NCBI GenBank assembly: GCA_002407775.1 | Contig: DHOP01000032.1 | Coordinates: 35,195-48,892 of the forward strand | Direction: 5' to 3' | Length of the DNA stretch: 13,698 nucleotides | Source of the DNA: Prevotella sp. UBA5387 | GTDB taxonomy: Bacteria; Bacteroidota; Bacteroidia; Bacteroidales; Bacteroidaceae | Shown: positions 1 to 9,200 of the stretch, piece after piece | How positions within the stretch are numbered: the first letter of the stretch is position 1 | Layout of the letters: the number at the start of each line of letters is the position of its first letter | The notes under the pieces: generated by a model | Told to the model about the DNA's origin: nothing | The model's database searches: none | What the model saw: only the letters and a program-made list of their open reading frames with translations | Translations under genes and position numbers: made by a program

Positions 1-397
1 GACCAATACTAGCCATGGCTGTCTCGCTCCAATCGCTATTGCCTTTATTGGTTTCTATCCTCACTTTCCAGAACAGTCGCGTGTCGCTCGGCAGTTTTTT
101 TCCATCATAGGCTATCCAAAGTTGGCGGGACGACCGCACGTCGCCAGAATCCCAAAAATCACCCTCACCCCGATCAAGTTTCTCACGTGACGAAGCCACC
201 AACAAATGATAGGCCGTCTGACTAACGTCTTGTTTCTCAGTCTCAATGCGCCAAGAAAATCGGGGCTGTCGCACATCGATGCCCAAAGGATTGGTCATGT
301 TTTCCACCCTTAGGTCACAGACTGTGACTGGAGACGCAATGGCCGACAGACGTAACACGACCAATAAAAAGACACTCAGCAGAATATTTTTAGTCAT
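1..397 (-). CDS. Alpha-L-rhamnosidase, GH78 family, N-terminal part (cut by left edge)
   Basis: Only the first 132 residues are in the window; the frame is open from the ATG at 397-395 to position 1. Residues 1-21 (MTKNILLSVFLLVVLRLSAI) form a signal peptide, so the enzyme is exported. Next comes the N-terminal beta-sandwich typical of Bacteroidetes GH78 enzymes: the stretch around NPLGIDVRQPRFSWRI (about residues 42-57), then QTAYHLLVASS, then FWDSGDVRSS and LFWKVRI. The catalytic (alpha/alpha)6 barrel lies beyond the edge, so activity cannot be checked. Known GH78 members release terminal L-rhamnose. The start lies 3 bases after the stop of the apiosidase-like gene, so it is the third gene of an operon with that gene and the GH95 gene. 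The family call rests on the N-terminal pattern only. Confidence 0.8.
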   Translation of the reverse strand, partial: MTKNILLSVFLLVVLRLSAIASPVTVCDLRVENMTNPLGIDVRQPRFSWRIETEKQDVSQTAYHLLVASSREKLDRGEGDFWDSGDVRSSRQLWIAYDGKKLPSDTRLFWKVRIETNKGNSDWSETAMASIG

Positions 398-400
398 CTG

Positions 401-1870
401 TTATTCATTAAGATCACGTTTCTTTCCTTCAAACTGATTATCATCAATGACAGTCTGGCTCTTAGTCAAATAGTTCCTATCAACGTCTACTGCGATCAAT
501 ACACCGTCATTGACTTTCTTGGTATGAGGGATAGACGCAAAATGCTGAACACCTGACTTGAAACGGCCTAAATACTTTAACCCTCCCGTTGCGGCATCCA
601 TCCACCAAACATTCTTCGTTGCCCCAGATATCTTATCAAAATTGAGATTCATCTCATTACCATTATAGTTGTAAACCAAAAGATAATCAGCACCTCTTGT
701 CGCGATGAGACGGTCATACCTAACACCATTTCCCCCTACTATAATTGATTGGTCGGGCACTCTATCAAAGTATGGGAAAGCAAGCATGAGATTCTTCACA
801 TACTTCATCTGCCCATACCCAGGATCCTTTTGTGCATCATACCAAGCCTTTTCGGTACCATCGCTTCCATATGAGGTTGAGTATCCGGGCTTCAACATCT
901 GCATGATAGCGTTATGGCCATAAGTATGCCCGCAACTTCCAGCAAATACACTCCAATACGCATAACGTCTTACGTCATAGTCTTGCCAACGTTCTTCATT
1001 GGGGTCATGTAGCCCCTTTGGAATATCCTCATAGCTTGGTTCACCGTCAATGACTGGTTTCATAGGTTTGTAAGCCCAGGTAGAGTCCACATACATCCAT
1101 GAATCTTCCTCGGTATTATCAGGAATTGAATAATCCTTGTTGCCCATGCGCTGACCATACTTACGATGTCCGCTCTGAAACATGTGGAAATCAATCCATG
1201 CCGCTTTGCTCCACCAATGAGCCGATGTGTAGCGACCACGTGGATGATAGGTCATCAAGTGGTGTTTATCAAACTGCTTGATAGTAGTAGCCATTGCGTC
1301 CCACACTTCTGGATGAATGTCACCTTGAATGTCACCACCCATAATCCAAACAATATTAGGGCTGTTTTTATATCGATTAGCGAGGAACGCTCCATATTCA
1401 CGTGCCTGTTCAGCATTGATTGTCTCTTCTTTCACCTGTGATCCCCATATGGCTACCATCCCAATGTATATTCCATTTTGGGCTGCCACTTTCACGATAT
1501 AGTCCAAATGATCCCAGTAGGAATAGACGCCCTCAGGGTCAACTTTAGTCATATCCCATCCGAAAGGTAGCGACTGCTGACCATAAATATTGATAGACGG
1601 TACACCATTCATCACCTGAACCTGGACCATATTATAACCAGCCTCACTACACTTATGCAAATAATATTGTACCTCAGCTCGGTCAAGTCTTTCAGGCAGC
1701 AACCAACCTGTATCACCCAACCAGAAGAATGGCTTGCCATTGCTAAATTGAAGAAAACGTTGATTATTTGACACTCTCAATTCACCGTTGGTCCATGGAG
1801 CATCAGCCCTAGAAACCTGTGCACCTAATAAGGTCAAAATGAGTAAAGCAGTGGTATAAAATCTTTTCAT
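401..1870 (-). CDS. Apiosidase-like glycoside hydrolase (GH140 / DUF4038 family), exported
   Basis: A 489-residue protein with a signal peptide (about residues 1-22, MKRFYTTALLILTLLGAQVSR). The Apiosidase-like (DUF4038) TIM-barrel domain spans about residues 28-370, beginning FLQFSNGKPFFWLGDTGWLL, followed by a short C-terminal beta domain with the sequence of the putative collagen-binding family (about 380-470). The likely catalytic acids are D180 in IVWIMGGD and E277 in KPVIDGEPSYE. They are 97 residues apart, the same spacing I recall for the acid/base and nucleophile of the characterised B. thetaiotaomicron apiosidase BT1012. That enzyme cuts the D-apiose bond linking side chains to the RG-II backbone. 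The ATG follows the GH95 stop after one base, suggesting translational coupling. The family call is strong. Apiose specificity is inferred, because this fold also includes enzymes of unknown specificity. Confidence 0.82.
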   Translation of the reverse strand: MKRFYTTALLILTLLGAQVSRADAPWTNGELRVSNNQRFLQFSNGKPFFWLGDTGWLLPERLDRAEVQYYLHKCSEAGYNMVQVQVMNGVPSINIYGQQSLPFGWDMTKVDPEGVYSYWDHLDYIVKVAAQNGIYIGMVAIWGSQVKEETINAEQAREYGAFLANRYKNSPNIVWIMGGDIQGDIHPEVWDAMATTIKQFDKHHLMTYHPRGRYTSAHWWSKAAWIDFHMFQSGHRKYGQRMGNKDYSIPDNTEEDSWMYVDSTWAYKPMKPVIDGEPSYEDIPKGLHDPNEERWQDYDVRRYAYWSVFAGSCGHTYGHNAIMQMLKPGYSTSYGSDGTEKAWYDAQKDPGYGQMKYVKNLMLAFPYFDRVPDQSIIVGGNGVRYDRLIATRGADYLLVYNYNGNEMNLNFDKISGATKNVWWMDAATGGLKYLGRFKSGVQHFASIPHTKKVNDGVLIAVDVDRNYLTKSQTVIDDNQFEGKKRDLNE

Positions 1871-1871
1871 T

Positions 1872-4334
1872 TTAAATTATTTTTATCAGTTGATTTGGAG
1901 TAGTTTGTATATCGTATGTCCATGTTTTTGGTAACAAAATCTTTTGTTGTTGTTCCTGGTTGTGATTTTCCATAATCTGAGAAGGTAGCACATTGAACAA
2001 ATCATTCGGATTCATTCCCTTAGCCTTCTTCAAGCCTTTCAGCGGCATATTTGTTCTTAGTCTCAGATTACCTCCAAGATTAGAACGCATGGTGAGATGG
2101 CTTACCTTTCCATTTTTCCATGCCATATCTACAATTTCAAATCCTCCTCTGACCTTCAAGCCTTTTACCTCTCCTGCTGCTTTCCATGCATCAGGTAGAG
2201 CTGGGAGCAGGTAAACACATCCATCATGACTCTGTACCAACATCTCAGCGATGCCAGCCGTACAACCAAAGTTTCCATCAATCTGGAAAGGTGGATGGGC
2301 GTCGAAGAGATTTCGATATGTACCTCCACTCTTCTTGTTCTTTCCATAAGCCAACCATCGGTCATCAGTCAGTGTCAGCTGATTATGTATAAGCCTGTAA
2401 GCGTGATTCCCATCAAGTAGTCGTGCCCACAGACAGACCTTCCATCCCATCGACCATCCAGTAGATGGATCGCCTCTATGCACCAATGATGTTCTGGCGG
2501 CATCGGTCAACTCAGGCGTGCGGAAAGGTGAAATCATCGTTCCAGGGAAAAGTCCATAGAGATGACTCACATGACGTTGAGTGTCCTGTGGATCGTCCCA
2601 GTCGTCCATCCATTCTTGCAACTGTCCCCATCGACCAATCTGCATAGGGGGCATCAGTTTCAGTCTTTCAGTATAATAATGAGCAATGGAGTCGTTTTCT
2701 CCTAAAACCTTACCAGCCTCGGCCACAGCATGGAATAATTCATATATCAACTGATTGTCCATGGTTGTTCCGGCAGAGATAGCTACCATTCCATCTTTGG
2801 ACGGGTGACTATTCTCAGGGCTGACCGAAGGAGATATGACAAGCCATCCATGCTTAGGCTCTTTAACCAGCATCTGGTCGAGAAATATAGCCGCACCTTT
2901 CATCGTGGGATATACTTCACGCAAGAATTCCCTATCCCCTGTATATAAGTAATGTTGCCATAGATGACTGCACAACCAAGCGCCACCAGTAACCCACATA
3001 CCGCTTGTTGCTTTATCAATGCCTCCAGTTACACGCCATATATCGGTATTGTGATGTAAAACCCATCCATCCTTACCATACATCGTTTTGGCCGAATGGG
3101 CTCCTGTTTGGCTTACCTCGCGTATCAATCGGAACAATGGTTCATTCAAGTCTGACAAATTGGTCGGTTCTGCAGGCCAATAGTTCATCTCCAAATTGAT
3201 GTTGGTAGTGTATTTACTGTCCCACGAGGGAAACAATTTGTCATTCCAAATTCCCTGAAGATTTGCTGGTTGACCGCCGGGCTGAGAACTACATATTAGT
3301 AGATAGCGTCCAAAAGTAAAGTATGTAGCTGTCAACCAGTTGTCATCTTGATTCGCGAAACGAATCAATCGTTCATCTGTAGCCAAATCTTTCTGTTGAT
3401 CCTCACCAAGCCAAAGTGAGGTCCTGCCCATCATACTTTGGAATTTCTGTACATGAGACAGCTTCGCTTCGTTATAATCGTTTTGCATGGCGTGACATAG
3501 AATCGTCTCGGAAAGACTAGACTCATCACCTGATATATCATTGTAATTAACGAAGTTTGTTGCAAGGGATATATATAGTACAGCTTCGTCCGCACCAGAA
3601 ACTGCTATGATACCATCCTGGCTATTCGTGGTACCACCCTTGGTCTTGACTGCCATTCTGCCCATGAATCGCACCTTGCCCTTTAGATCTTCGTGTTTTG
3701 AGGAGACTCCAAGAAGGGTCGCCTCATCGCCTTCGCTTCGAATGATGACATCTTCGTGGGGAGTCGAGTAACTTGCATTAATCGTGATTTTCCCAGGCTT
3801 GCTGGCAGTAAGTCGAACCATTACAACATTATCGGTCATCGAGACTATTACCTCACGTTGATACATAACTCCATCTGTTACAAAGCGCGTGATGGCTCTT
3901 GCAGAATCTAGATTCAAATCTCTGTAATAGTCCTTATAAGATGTAATATTGGGCATCGAGATATTCACTTCACCGAAAGACTGATAAGGCATCCCGGAGT
4001 TTGTGTTTGACATCACCTTTGCTGTTGCCATATCCTGTGCCTTCAGGTACTCACCTTTCCAAATGAGGTCTTGAATAATCGGCAAAGCATTTTTCGCATC
4101 AGGACTCGCATTGTCATTAGGCTGACCTGCCCAAAGTGTTTCCTCGTTCAGCTGGATTCTCTCCACGGCTGGAATGCCATACACCATGGCTCCAAGACGC
4201 CCATTGCCTAATGGCAACGCCTCTGTCCATGTGGCTGCTGGCTCTTTATACCATAACTTATATTGAGCGTTGGCAGAAAGATTAAAAGCCATATAACCTA
4301 ATAAGGCAAAAAAAATGCGTGCAGCTTTATTCAT
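1872..4334 (-). CDS. GH95 glycoside hydrolase, probable alpha-L-galactosidase/fucosidase, exported
   Basis: The reading frame is open back to an ATG at 4463, but the start at 4334 is preferred because it puts a clean signal peptide at the N-terminus (MNKAARIFFALLGYMAFNLS, cleavage near ANA-Q24). This gives 820 residues, normal for GH95. The N-terminal beta domain carries WTEALPLGNGRLGAMVYG (about 36-53) and IQLNEETLWAG (60-70). The helical catalytic barrel carries YTTNINLEMNYWPAE (375-389), VSPE with E507, and FQIDGNFG with D686. By family comparison E507 is the general acid, and D686 with N378 and N380 activates the water in an inverting mechanism. T376 occupies the place where alpha-L-fucosidases usually have His; Thr there is associated with L-galactose specificity. 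It is first in the operon with the GH140-like and GH78 genes. No clear Shine-Dalgarno, as is usual in this phylum. Confidence 0.88.
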   Translation of the reverse strand: MNKAARIFFALLGYMAFNLSANAQYKLWYKEPAATWTEALPLGNGRLGAMVYGIPAVERIQLNEETLWAGQPNDNASPDAKNALPIIQDLIWKGEYLKAQDMATAKVMSNTNSGMPYQSFGEVNISMPNITSYKDYYRDLNLDSARAITRFVTDGVMYQREVIVSMTDNVVMVRLTASKPGKITINASYSTPHEDVIIRSEGDEATLLGVSSKHEDLKGKVRFMGRMAVKTKGGTTNSQDGIIAVSGADEAVLYISLATNFVNYNDISGDESSLSETILCHAMQNDYNEAKLSHVQKFQSMMGRTSLWLGEDQQKDLATDERLIRFANQDDNWLTATYFTFGRYLLICSSQPGGQPANLQGIWNDKLFPSWDSKYTTNINLEMNYWPAEPTNLSDLNEPLFRLIREVSQTGAHSAKTMYGKDGWVLHHNTDIWRVTGGIDKATSGMWVTGGAWLCSHLWQHYLYTGDREFLREVYPTMKGAAIFLDQMLVKEPKHGWLVISPSVSPENSHPSKDGMVAISAGTTMDNQLIYELFHAVAEAGKVLGENDSIAHYYTERLKLMPPMQIGRWGQLQEWMDDWDDPQDTQRHVSHLYGLFPGTMISPFRTPELTDAARTSLVHRGDPSTGWSMGWKVCLWARLLDGNHAYRLIHNQLTLTDDRWLAYGKNKKSGGTYRNLFDAHPPFQIDGNFGCTAGIAEMLVQSHDGCVYLLPALPDAWKAAGEVKGLKVRGGFEIVDMAWKNGKVSHLTMRSNLGGNLRLRTNMPLKGLKKAKGMNPNDLFNVLPSQIMENHNQEQQQKILLPKTWTYDIQTTPNQLIKII

Positions 4335-4460
4335 CTTATTATTCTCGTTTAGTTTATATGACGGATGTTTCACGATTTTGTCGCCAGTTAGATTGTTCAA
4401 AAAGACCGCACCGCACATAGTAAAGGAAGTAATTCCTAAATTCAAGGAACAGAAATATAG

Positions 4461-4490
4461 CAATGGTAGCTATTTTCGAACAGATACAAA
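4461..4490 (-). promoter_or_regulatory. Weak candidate promoter for the GH95-GH140-GH78 operon
   Basis: Read on the minus strand, TTTG (4490-4487) is followed after 18 bases by TACCATTG (4468-4461), one mismatch from the Bacteroidetes -7 consensus TAnnTTTG. The usual spacing is about 19-21, so the fit is imperfect. It would give a 5' leader of roughly 120 bases before the GH95 start at 4334. It also lies inside the N-terminal extension of the longer GH95 reading frame, which would then not be translated. Chance occurrence in AT-rich DNA is quite possible. Confidence 0.25.
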
Positions 4491-4844
4491 AAAACCTCTC
4501 ATCAGCCCTCGCCAGAAGGGACGTAAATGCAATCGGCTCATCAACATTTTTTGTTGGGCTTCATATCACCTACTGGCGGGGCCGTGAGAGGCTGGTGTTT
4601 TTCAGTTCATACTTTTAAAAGAATTCCTTCTCGAAAATAATATTCTTACTGCATTGATTTTTTTAAACAGCTCAATTATAAATCGAGAGAGTATCCTTGC
4701 GTATGATGGAATGAAGATTATATATATTGTTATGATTCTACATTCAGACTCACTTGGAAACAAGATTATCTCAAATTAGATTGCCATATAGCAAAATTTA
4801 TTCTGCTGATGAATTTCTATTAATCTAGTTTCACGCCATGAAAA
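4491..4844. other. Gene-free stretch between efflux and hydrolase operons
   Basis: About 350 bases downstream of the outer-membrane-factor stop and upstream of the GH95 gene. I see no convincing reading frame, tRNA or repeat. A more GC-rich patch near 4560-4600 has CACC (4568-4571) and GGTG (4595-4598) arms before a T-run on the plus strand, too weak to call a terminator. No strong hairpin with a U-tract follows the efflux operon on the minus strand, so how its transcript ends is unclear. Confidence 0.4.
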
Positions 4845-6191
4845 TCATTCCAAAGCACCTATGCTCTGGCGATATTCAACCATCTTGAGCTGGAGCTGTG
4901 AGTAAGCATCCGTGTAGCGATCTCGACATTGTTGATATTGTTGTTGGGCAATGAGTAGATCGTTCATGGTCACAGTACCAGCATGATAATAGTCACTATT
5001 TAGTCGTAAGTTTTCTTTACTCTGTTCAATGCTCTTGCGTGATAATTCAAGTTGTTTGTATGCATCGTCCAAATCGTTCCAATCTTTTTGCATACGAATC
5101 TTCAACAACTGAGTGTTGATTGCCAATTGCTCACGGGCATTATCTTCAACCAGCTTGCTACGCTTAATGGCATGGGAGCCACCCCACCATCCCGAGATAG
5201 GGATGCTCATGGTAACGAACATTGAGGCAAAGTTGTTGTTTGTACCTTTACCCATATTATAGTAACTATATCCTGCGCCAATTCCCAAAGAAGGCATCCG
5301 TTTCCCAATCTCAAGCTTATACTGTAGGTTGGTAGCCTCTACGTTTTTTTGAAGCAATTGATATTCTGGCAACTCATTCACAGCCTGATTATGATCCACC
5401 TTGATGGCTGGATAGACAGGCATCTGCAATAGATCACCATCAGCGGATACATCAATGTCTTTGTTTTCCATTCCGATATACTGTGCCAGTACAAGCCTAG
5501 CAAGCTTAAGCCCATTGTCTAGCTTCAAGCGGGCACTCTCAACTTCGTTCTGCTTAAGCTGTACCGAAAGAAGATCATTTCTCATGCCAACCCCTGATTT
5601 TACCGCTACGCTGGCATCCTTTTCTAAATTGGAGAGCATGTCACCAACAACGTCAAGAGTTTTCTGTTTCTCCTTGAGAGTAATTATCTGCCAGTAATAT
5701 TGTTCCGCCTGAAGTAGGACTGTTTTTTTTGAGGTCTGACTCTGTAGTTGTTTTGCCTCCACATTAACCTTGGCAAGACGGTTGCCATTAATGATTTGTC
5801 CTCCCATATATAATGGTTGTACCGCAGTTACTCCAACCATAAGACCATGATCAACCATGTTTACAGGAATGTTTGCAGGGATTTTCACGGCAAGTTCAGT
5901 AGGAATGAGTTGCGCTAAGGATGAAGGTATTACTTCATCTGTGGCAATATTCGCCTTTACCATATCAACGTTGGTCTTAAATCCAACTCCAACAGCATTC
6001 ACTTGTGGGAAATAGTTTGTTTTGGCTTCTTTTTGTTGTTCCTGTGCCTGAATCAAAGCATTATCTGCTGAGCGTGTCACAATATTATTAGCCACGGCAA
6101 GTTCACGAACTTGCTGTAATGTAAGCTGTTGCTGAGCTATTGCACTCTCAAAGAATCCAAGACACAATATTGTTGCAAATATATATTTCAT
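4845..6191 (-). CDS. TolC-like outer-membrane efflux protein (OEP family)
   Basis: A 448-residue protein, the usual length for an outer-membrane factor, with a signal peptide (MKYIFATILCLGFFESAIA, cleavage near residue 19). The rest is the two-fold OEP repeat: LTLQQVRELAVANN (about 23-36) starts the first copy, long Gln/Lys/Ala-rich helices form the periplasmic tunnel, and the second copy begins near ELPEYQLLQKNVEATNLQYKLE (about 274-295). GYSYYNMGKG and MFVTMSIPISGWWGG look like outer-membrane strands. There is no Cys after the signal peptide, so unlike many homologues it is not a lipoprotein. It is last in the efflux operon, starting 34 bases after the pump gene stops. Its inferred role is the exit duct for substrate passed from the adaptor and pump. 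The substrate cannot be told from sequence. Confidence 0.92.
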   Translation of the reverse strand: MKYIFATILCLGFFESAIAQQQLTLQQVRELAVANNIVTRSADNALIQAQEQQKEAKTNYFPQVNAVGVGFKTNVDMVKANIATDEVIPSSLAQLIPTELAVKIPANIPVNMVDHGLMVGVTAVQPLYMGGQIINGNRLAKVNVEAKQLQSQTSKKTVLLQAEQYYWQIITLKEKQKTLDVVGDMLSNLEKDASVAVKSGVGMRNDLLSVQLKQNEVESARLKLDNGLKLARLVLAQYIGMENKDIDVSADGDLLQMPVYPAIKVDHNQAVNELPEYQLLQKNVEATNLQYKLEIGKRMPSLGIGAGYSYYNMGKGTNNNFASMFVTMSIPISGWWGGSHAIKRSKLVEDNAREQLAINTQLLKIRMQKDWNDLDDAYKQLELSRKSIEQSKENLRLNSDYYHAGTVTMNDLLIAQQQYQQCRDRYTDAYSQLQLKMVEYRQSIGALE

Positions 6192-6225
6192 GATTTCTTA
6201 ACTTTTGAGATATTTGTAATGTCAA

Positions 6226-9200
6226 TTATAGTTTCTCCATTTCAAGGCTCTTCAGTCTATTTTTTGTAGAGCCACTTTCCAAAAGCCAATAAGCGATTGG
6301 CATAACAGTCAGAATAAGTACCATCGTAATGATTGTGCCGAAAAAAATCACATTGCCCATGGGTTGCCAAAGTCCTGAGTTTCCTAATATCATAGGAATC
6401 ACACCCATTGAAGCAGCTGCTGAAGTTAAGAAGATCGGTCTCATTCGTCGTTTGGCACTCATTAATATTGCCTGATGTGCTGAGAGATGTTCCAATTCGC
6501 GCAGTTCTTCGGCATAATCATACATGATTATCACATTACGCACTAATATTCCCATAAGAGAAATTATTCCAAGATAACAGGTCAACGAGAATTCCCCTCT
6601 AGGGATAACTACGCCCATAGCTGTTCCAAATATAACAAGAGAGAGTGACACTAGAAGCAGACAAGCTGTTCTAATACGTCGGAAATGAATCAGCATGAGA
6701 AAGAAAATGATGGCAATGCTAATCATCAATCCTGATATGATTTGAGGAGTAGCTTCCTGAGCCTGTTCATACTCTCCTCCCCATTCCATCTTTATGCCTG
6801 CAGGTAATAAATTTGATTTAATTTCCTTTTGGAGTTTTGTAGTGACGGTCATCACATTTTGTCCATCTATAACGTCCGCCATTATAGTGATGGTTCGCAC
6901 TCCATTTCGGTGGCATATCTGACCATCTTCCCATTTGGGGACCACATTTGCAATCTGTCTCAAAGGAACGGTCTTTATCCCACCTGCTACAGCTATGGGT
7001 TCATCAGCGACGTTTTCAATAGTACTTTTATCAACGTTTGTTGTCTTCACTTTTACAGGAATACCATAGTCTCCATTCCAGATAGTGGTGACAGGTATGC
7101 CACCTAATGTATATCGTGTCGCCATGGCTAGTTCCACTTGGGCATTTGTCACCCCAAGGCGATTCGCACGTAACTGATTTAGCTGAATATCTGTAGTCAG
7201 CAAGGGCTCATTGACATCATTGCGAACAAGCAGTAGAGAATCATTACGTCTTAGTATTTGGGTTAAGCTGTCTGCTGTTTGTTTGAGTTGTGTCCAGTCT
7301 GATCCACTTAGCCTAATCTCCACAGAGTTCCCTTCAGCACTATAACTCAACTGCTTGAATCTCACATAGGCACCAGGAAAGGCATTAGCGTACCTCATCC
7401 GATAGTCTTCAAGAATTGCTGTTGTTTCCGCGTTTCCCTTAGTGTTGACTATGAACTGAGCATAATTCTTTCCTCCGAATTGTGGTGCATAGGAGGTCTG
7501 GAAACGGGGTGACGCAGTACCCTTGAAGGAAGCTATTGACACGATGCGCTCGTCTTTATGTAATATATGCTCCAATGAGTCTGCAATCTCTACAGTGCGG
7601 TCCAGAGAAGATCCTGTGGGAAGATAGATTTCGACAGCAAACTGGTTGCGTTCTGCGGTAGGCATCAACTTCTGTGGAAGATGTCCCATAATTAGGCCTC
7701 CAATTACGACGGATGTGACCGCTGTTGCCACTACACCATAAGGATGACGGAAACAGAAATCGATGAGATAATCATAGTATTTCTGCATAGTATTGAGCAA
7801 AGAAAACTTTGCTTTGCCATCTTTGTTAAATCTTTCCTGAATTGGTTCTTTAATAAAAAAATACTGCATGAAAGGTACAACAAGTTCTGCGACCAAGATT
7901 GATACCATTAGTACAATGGTCATGCCCCAAGGGAATAAAAGTAAAAAATCACCGAACATACCCTTCATCGTAAGTAGCAAGGGAAAGAAAGTCACTGAGA
8001 TGGCTAAAGTTGCGGAAAATATAGATTTAAAGAAATGGGTTGCACTCTGGACACTTGCCTTCCATCTACTCTTCCCTTCTCCCAAAAGCTCCACATAATT
8101 ATCAATGATGACAATAGAATTGTCAACTATCATTCCAAGGGTAACAATCAAGGCGGCCAATGTAACCGTATTGAGTTCTATGCCAAAGGCATAAAATAAT
8201 CCAAGAGAAATAAAAATAGTGATTGGAATAGTACTTGCAGCAACTAATGCTACGCGTATGGGTAACAATAGCAACACCACAATAATTACTGCCAAGACAG
8301 CAATGAGCAATTCTTTTAAGAAATTGACTACCGAGTCGCCTACGACCTGACTCTGGTCAGTGATTGTACACATTGAGACTTCCTCTGGGAGTGTTTTTTC
8401 AAAGTCTGATATGACATCTTTGACCTCTGCACCCATCTCAGTAATAGATCTTCCCTTCTTTATTTCAACGCTAAGCACAAGGCACTTTTTGCCATTATTG
8501 GTGACAAAACTTGATGGCTTGGAGTATTCACGTCGCACGGAAGCTATGTCCCTTACTCGTACGACATGACCATCTGGACCAGAATACACTACCATCTGTT
8601 CCACGTCATTTACAATGTTGAGAGAAGATGCCACGTGAATTGGAGCCTCATAATCAGGAGTGGACCTTGAACCGCCAGTAGTGGTAAAGCCCTGAGCCAT
8701 TAGCGCAGCAGTCACGATACTCTGTCCAATTCCAAATTGCGAAAGTTTCTTTGTGTCTATATATACCCCTATCTGCTCCTGTTGCTGACCAGTGACACTT
8801 AAGCGTCCCACGCTTTCGATGCTTCGCAAACGCATCATCAAGTCATCCATATAGTCATCGAGCTCTCGATATGTCTTGTCTTTGCTTTCCATAGTAATGA
8901 GCAGAGAAGAAGCATCACCAAAATCATCGTTTACGACCAAAGCAACTACACCAGCCGGGAGTGATTGTTTGAACTGCTGTGCACCAAGCTTGAATCGGCT
9001 CCAGAAGTTTTCCTTGTCTGCTCCGTTGATATCATCATTAAGCTCTATCTGGACAATGCTAACGCCATTACGGCTGTAAGATTTTGTCTTCTGCTTCTTC
9101 ACTTCCTTGAAAGTAAAGATATAATTCTCCAGCGGCTTGGTGACCTGTTCTTCTATTTCATGAGATGATGCTCCAGGATATACCGCAACGGCTACTCCCT

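Noticed and set aside
246..1441. Plus-strand frames opposite the hydrolase genes
   Set aside because: They are antisense shadows of well-supported glycoside hydrolase genes, with no domain or signal of their own.
4335..4463. 43-residue N-terminal extension of the GH95 protein
   Set aside because: It would bury a clear signal peptide and overlaps the only promoter candidate; the start at 4334 is much better.
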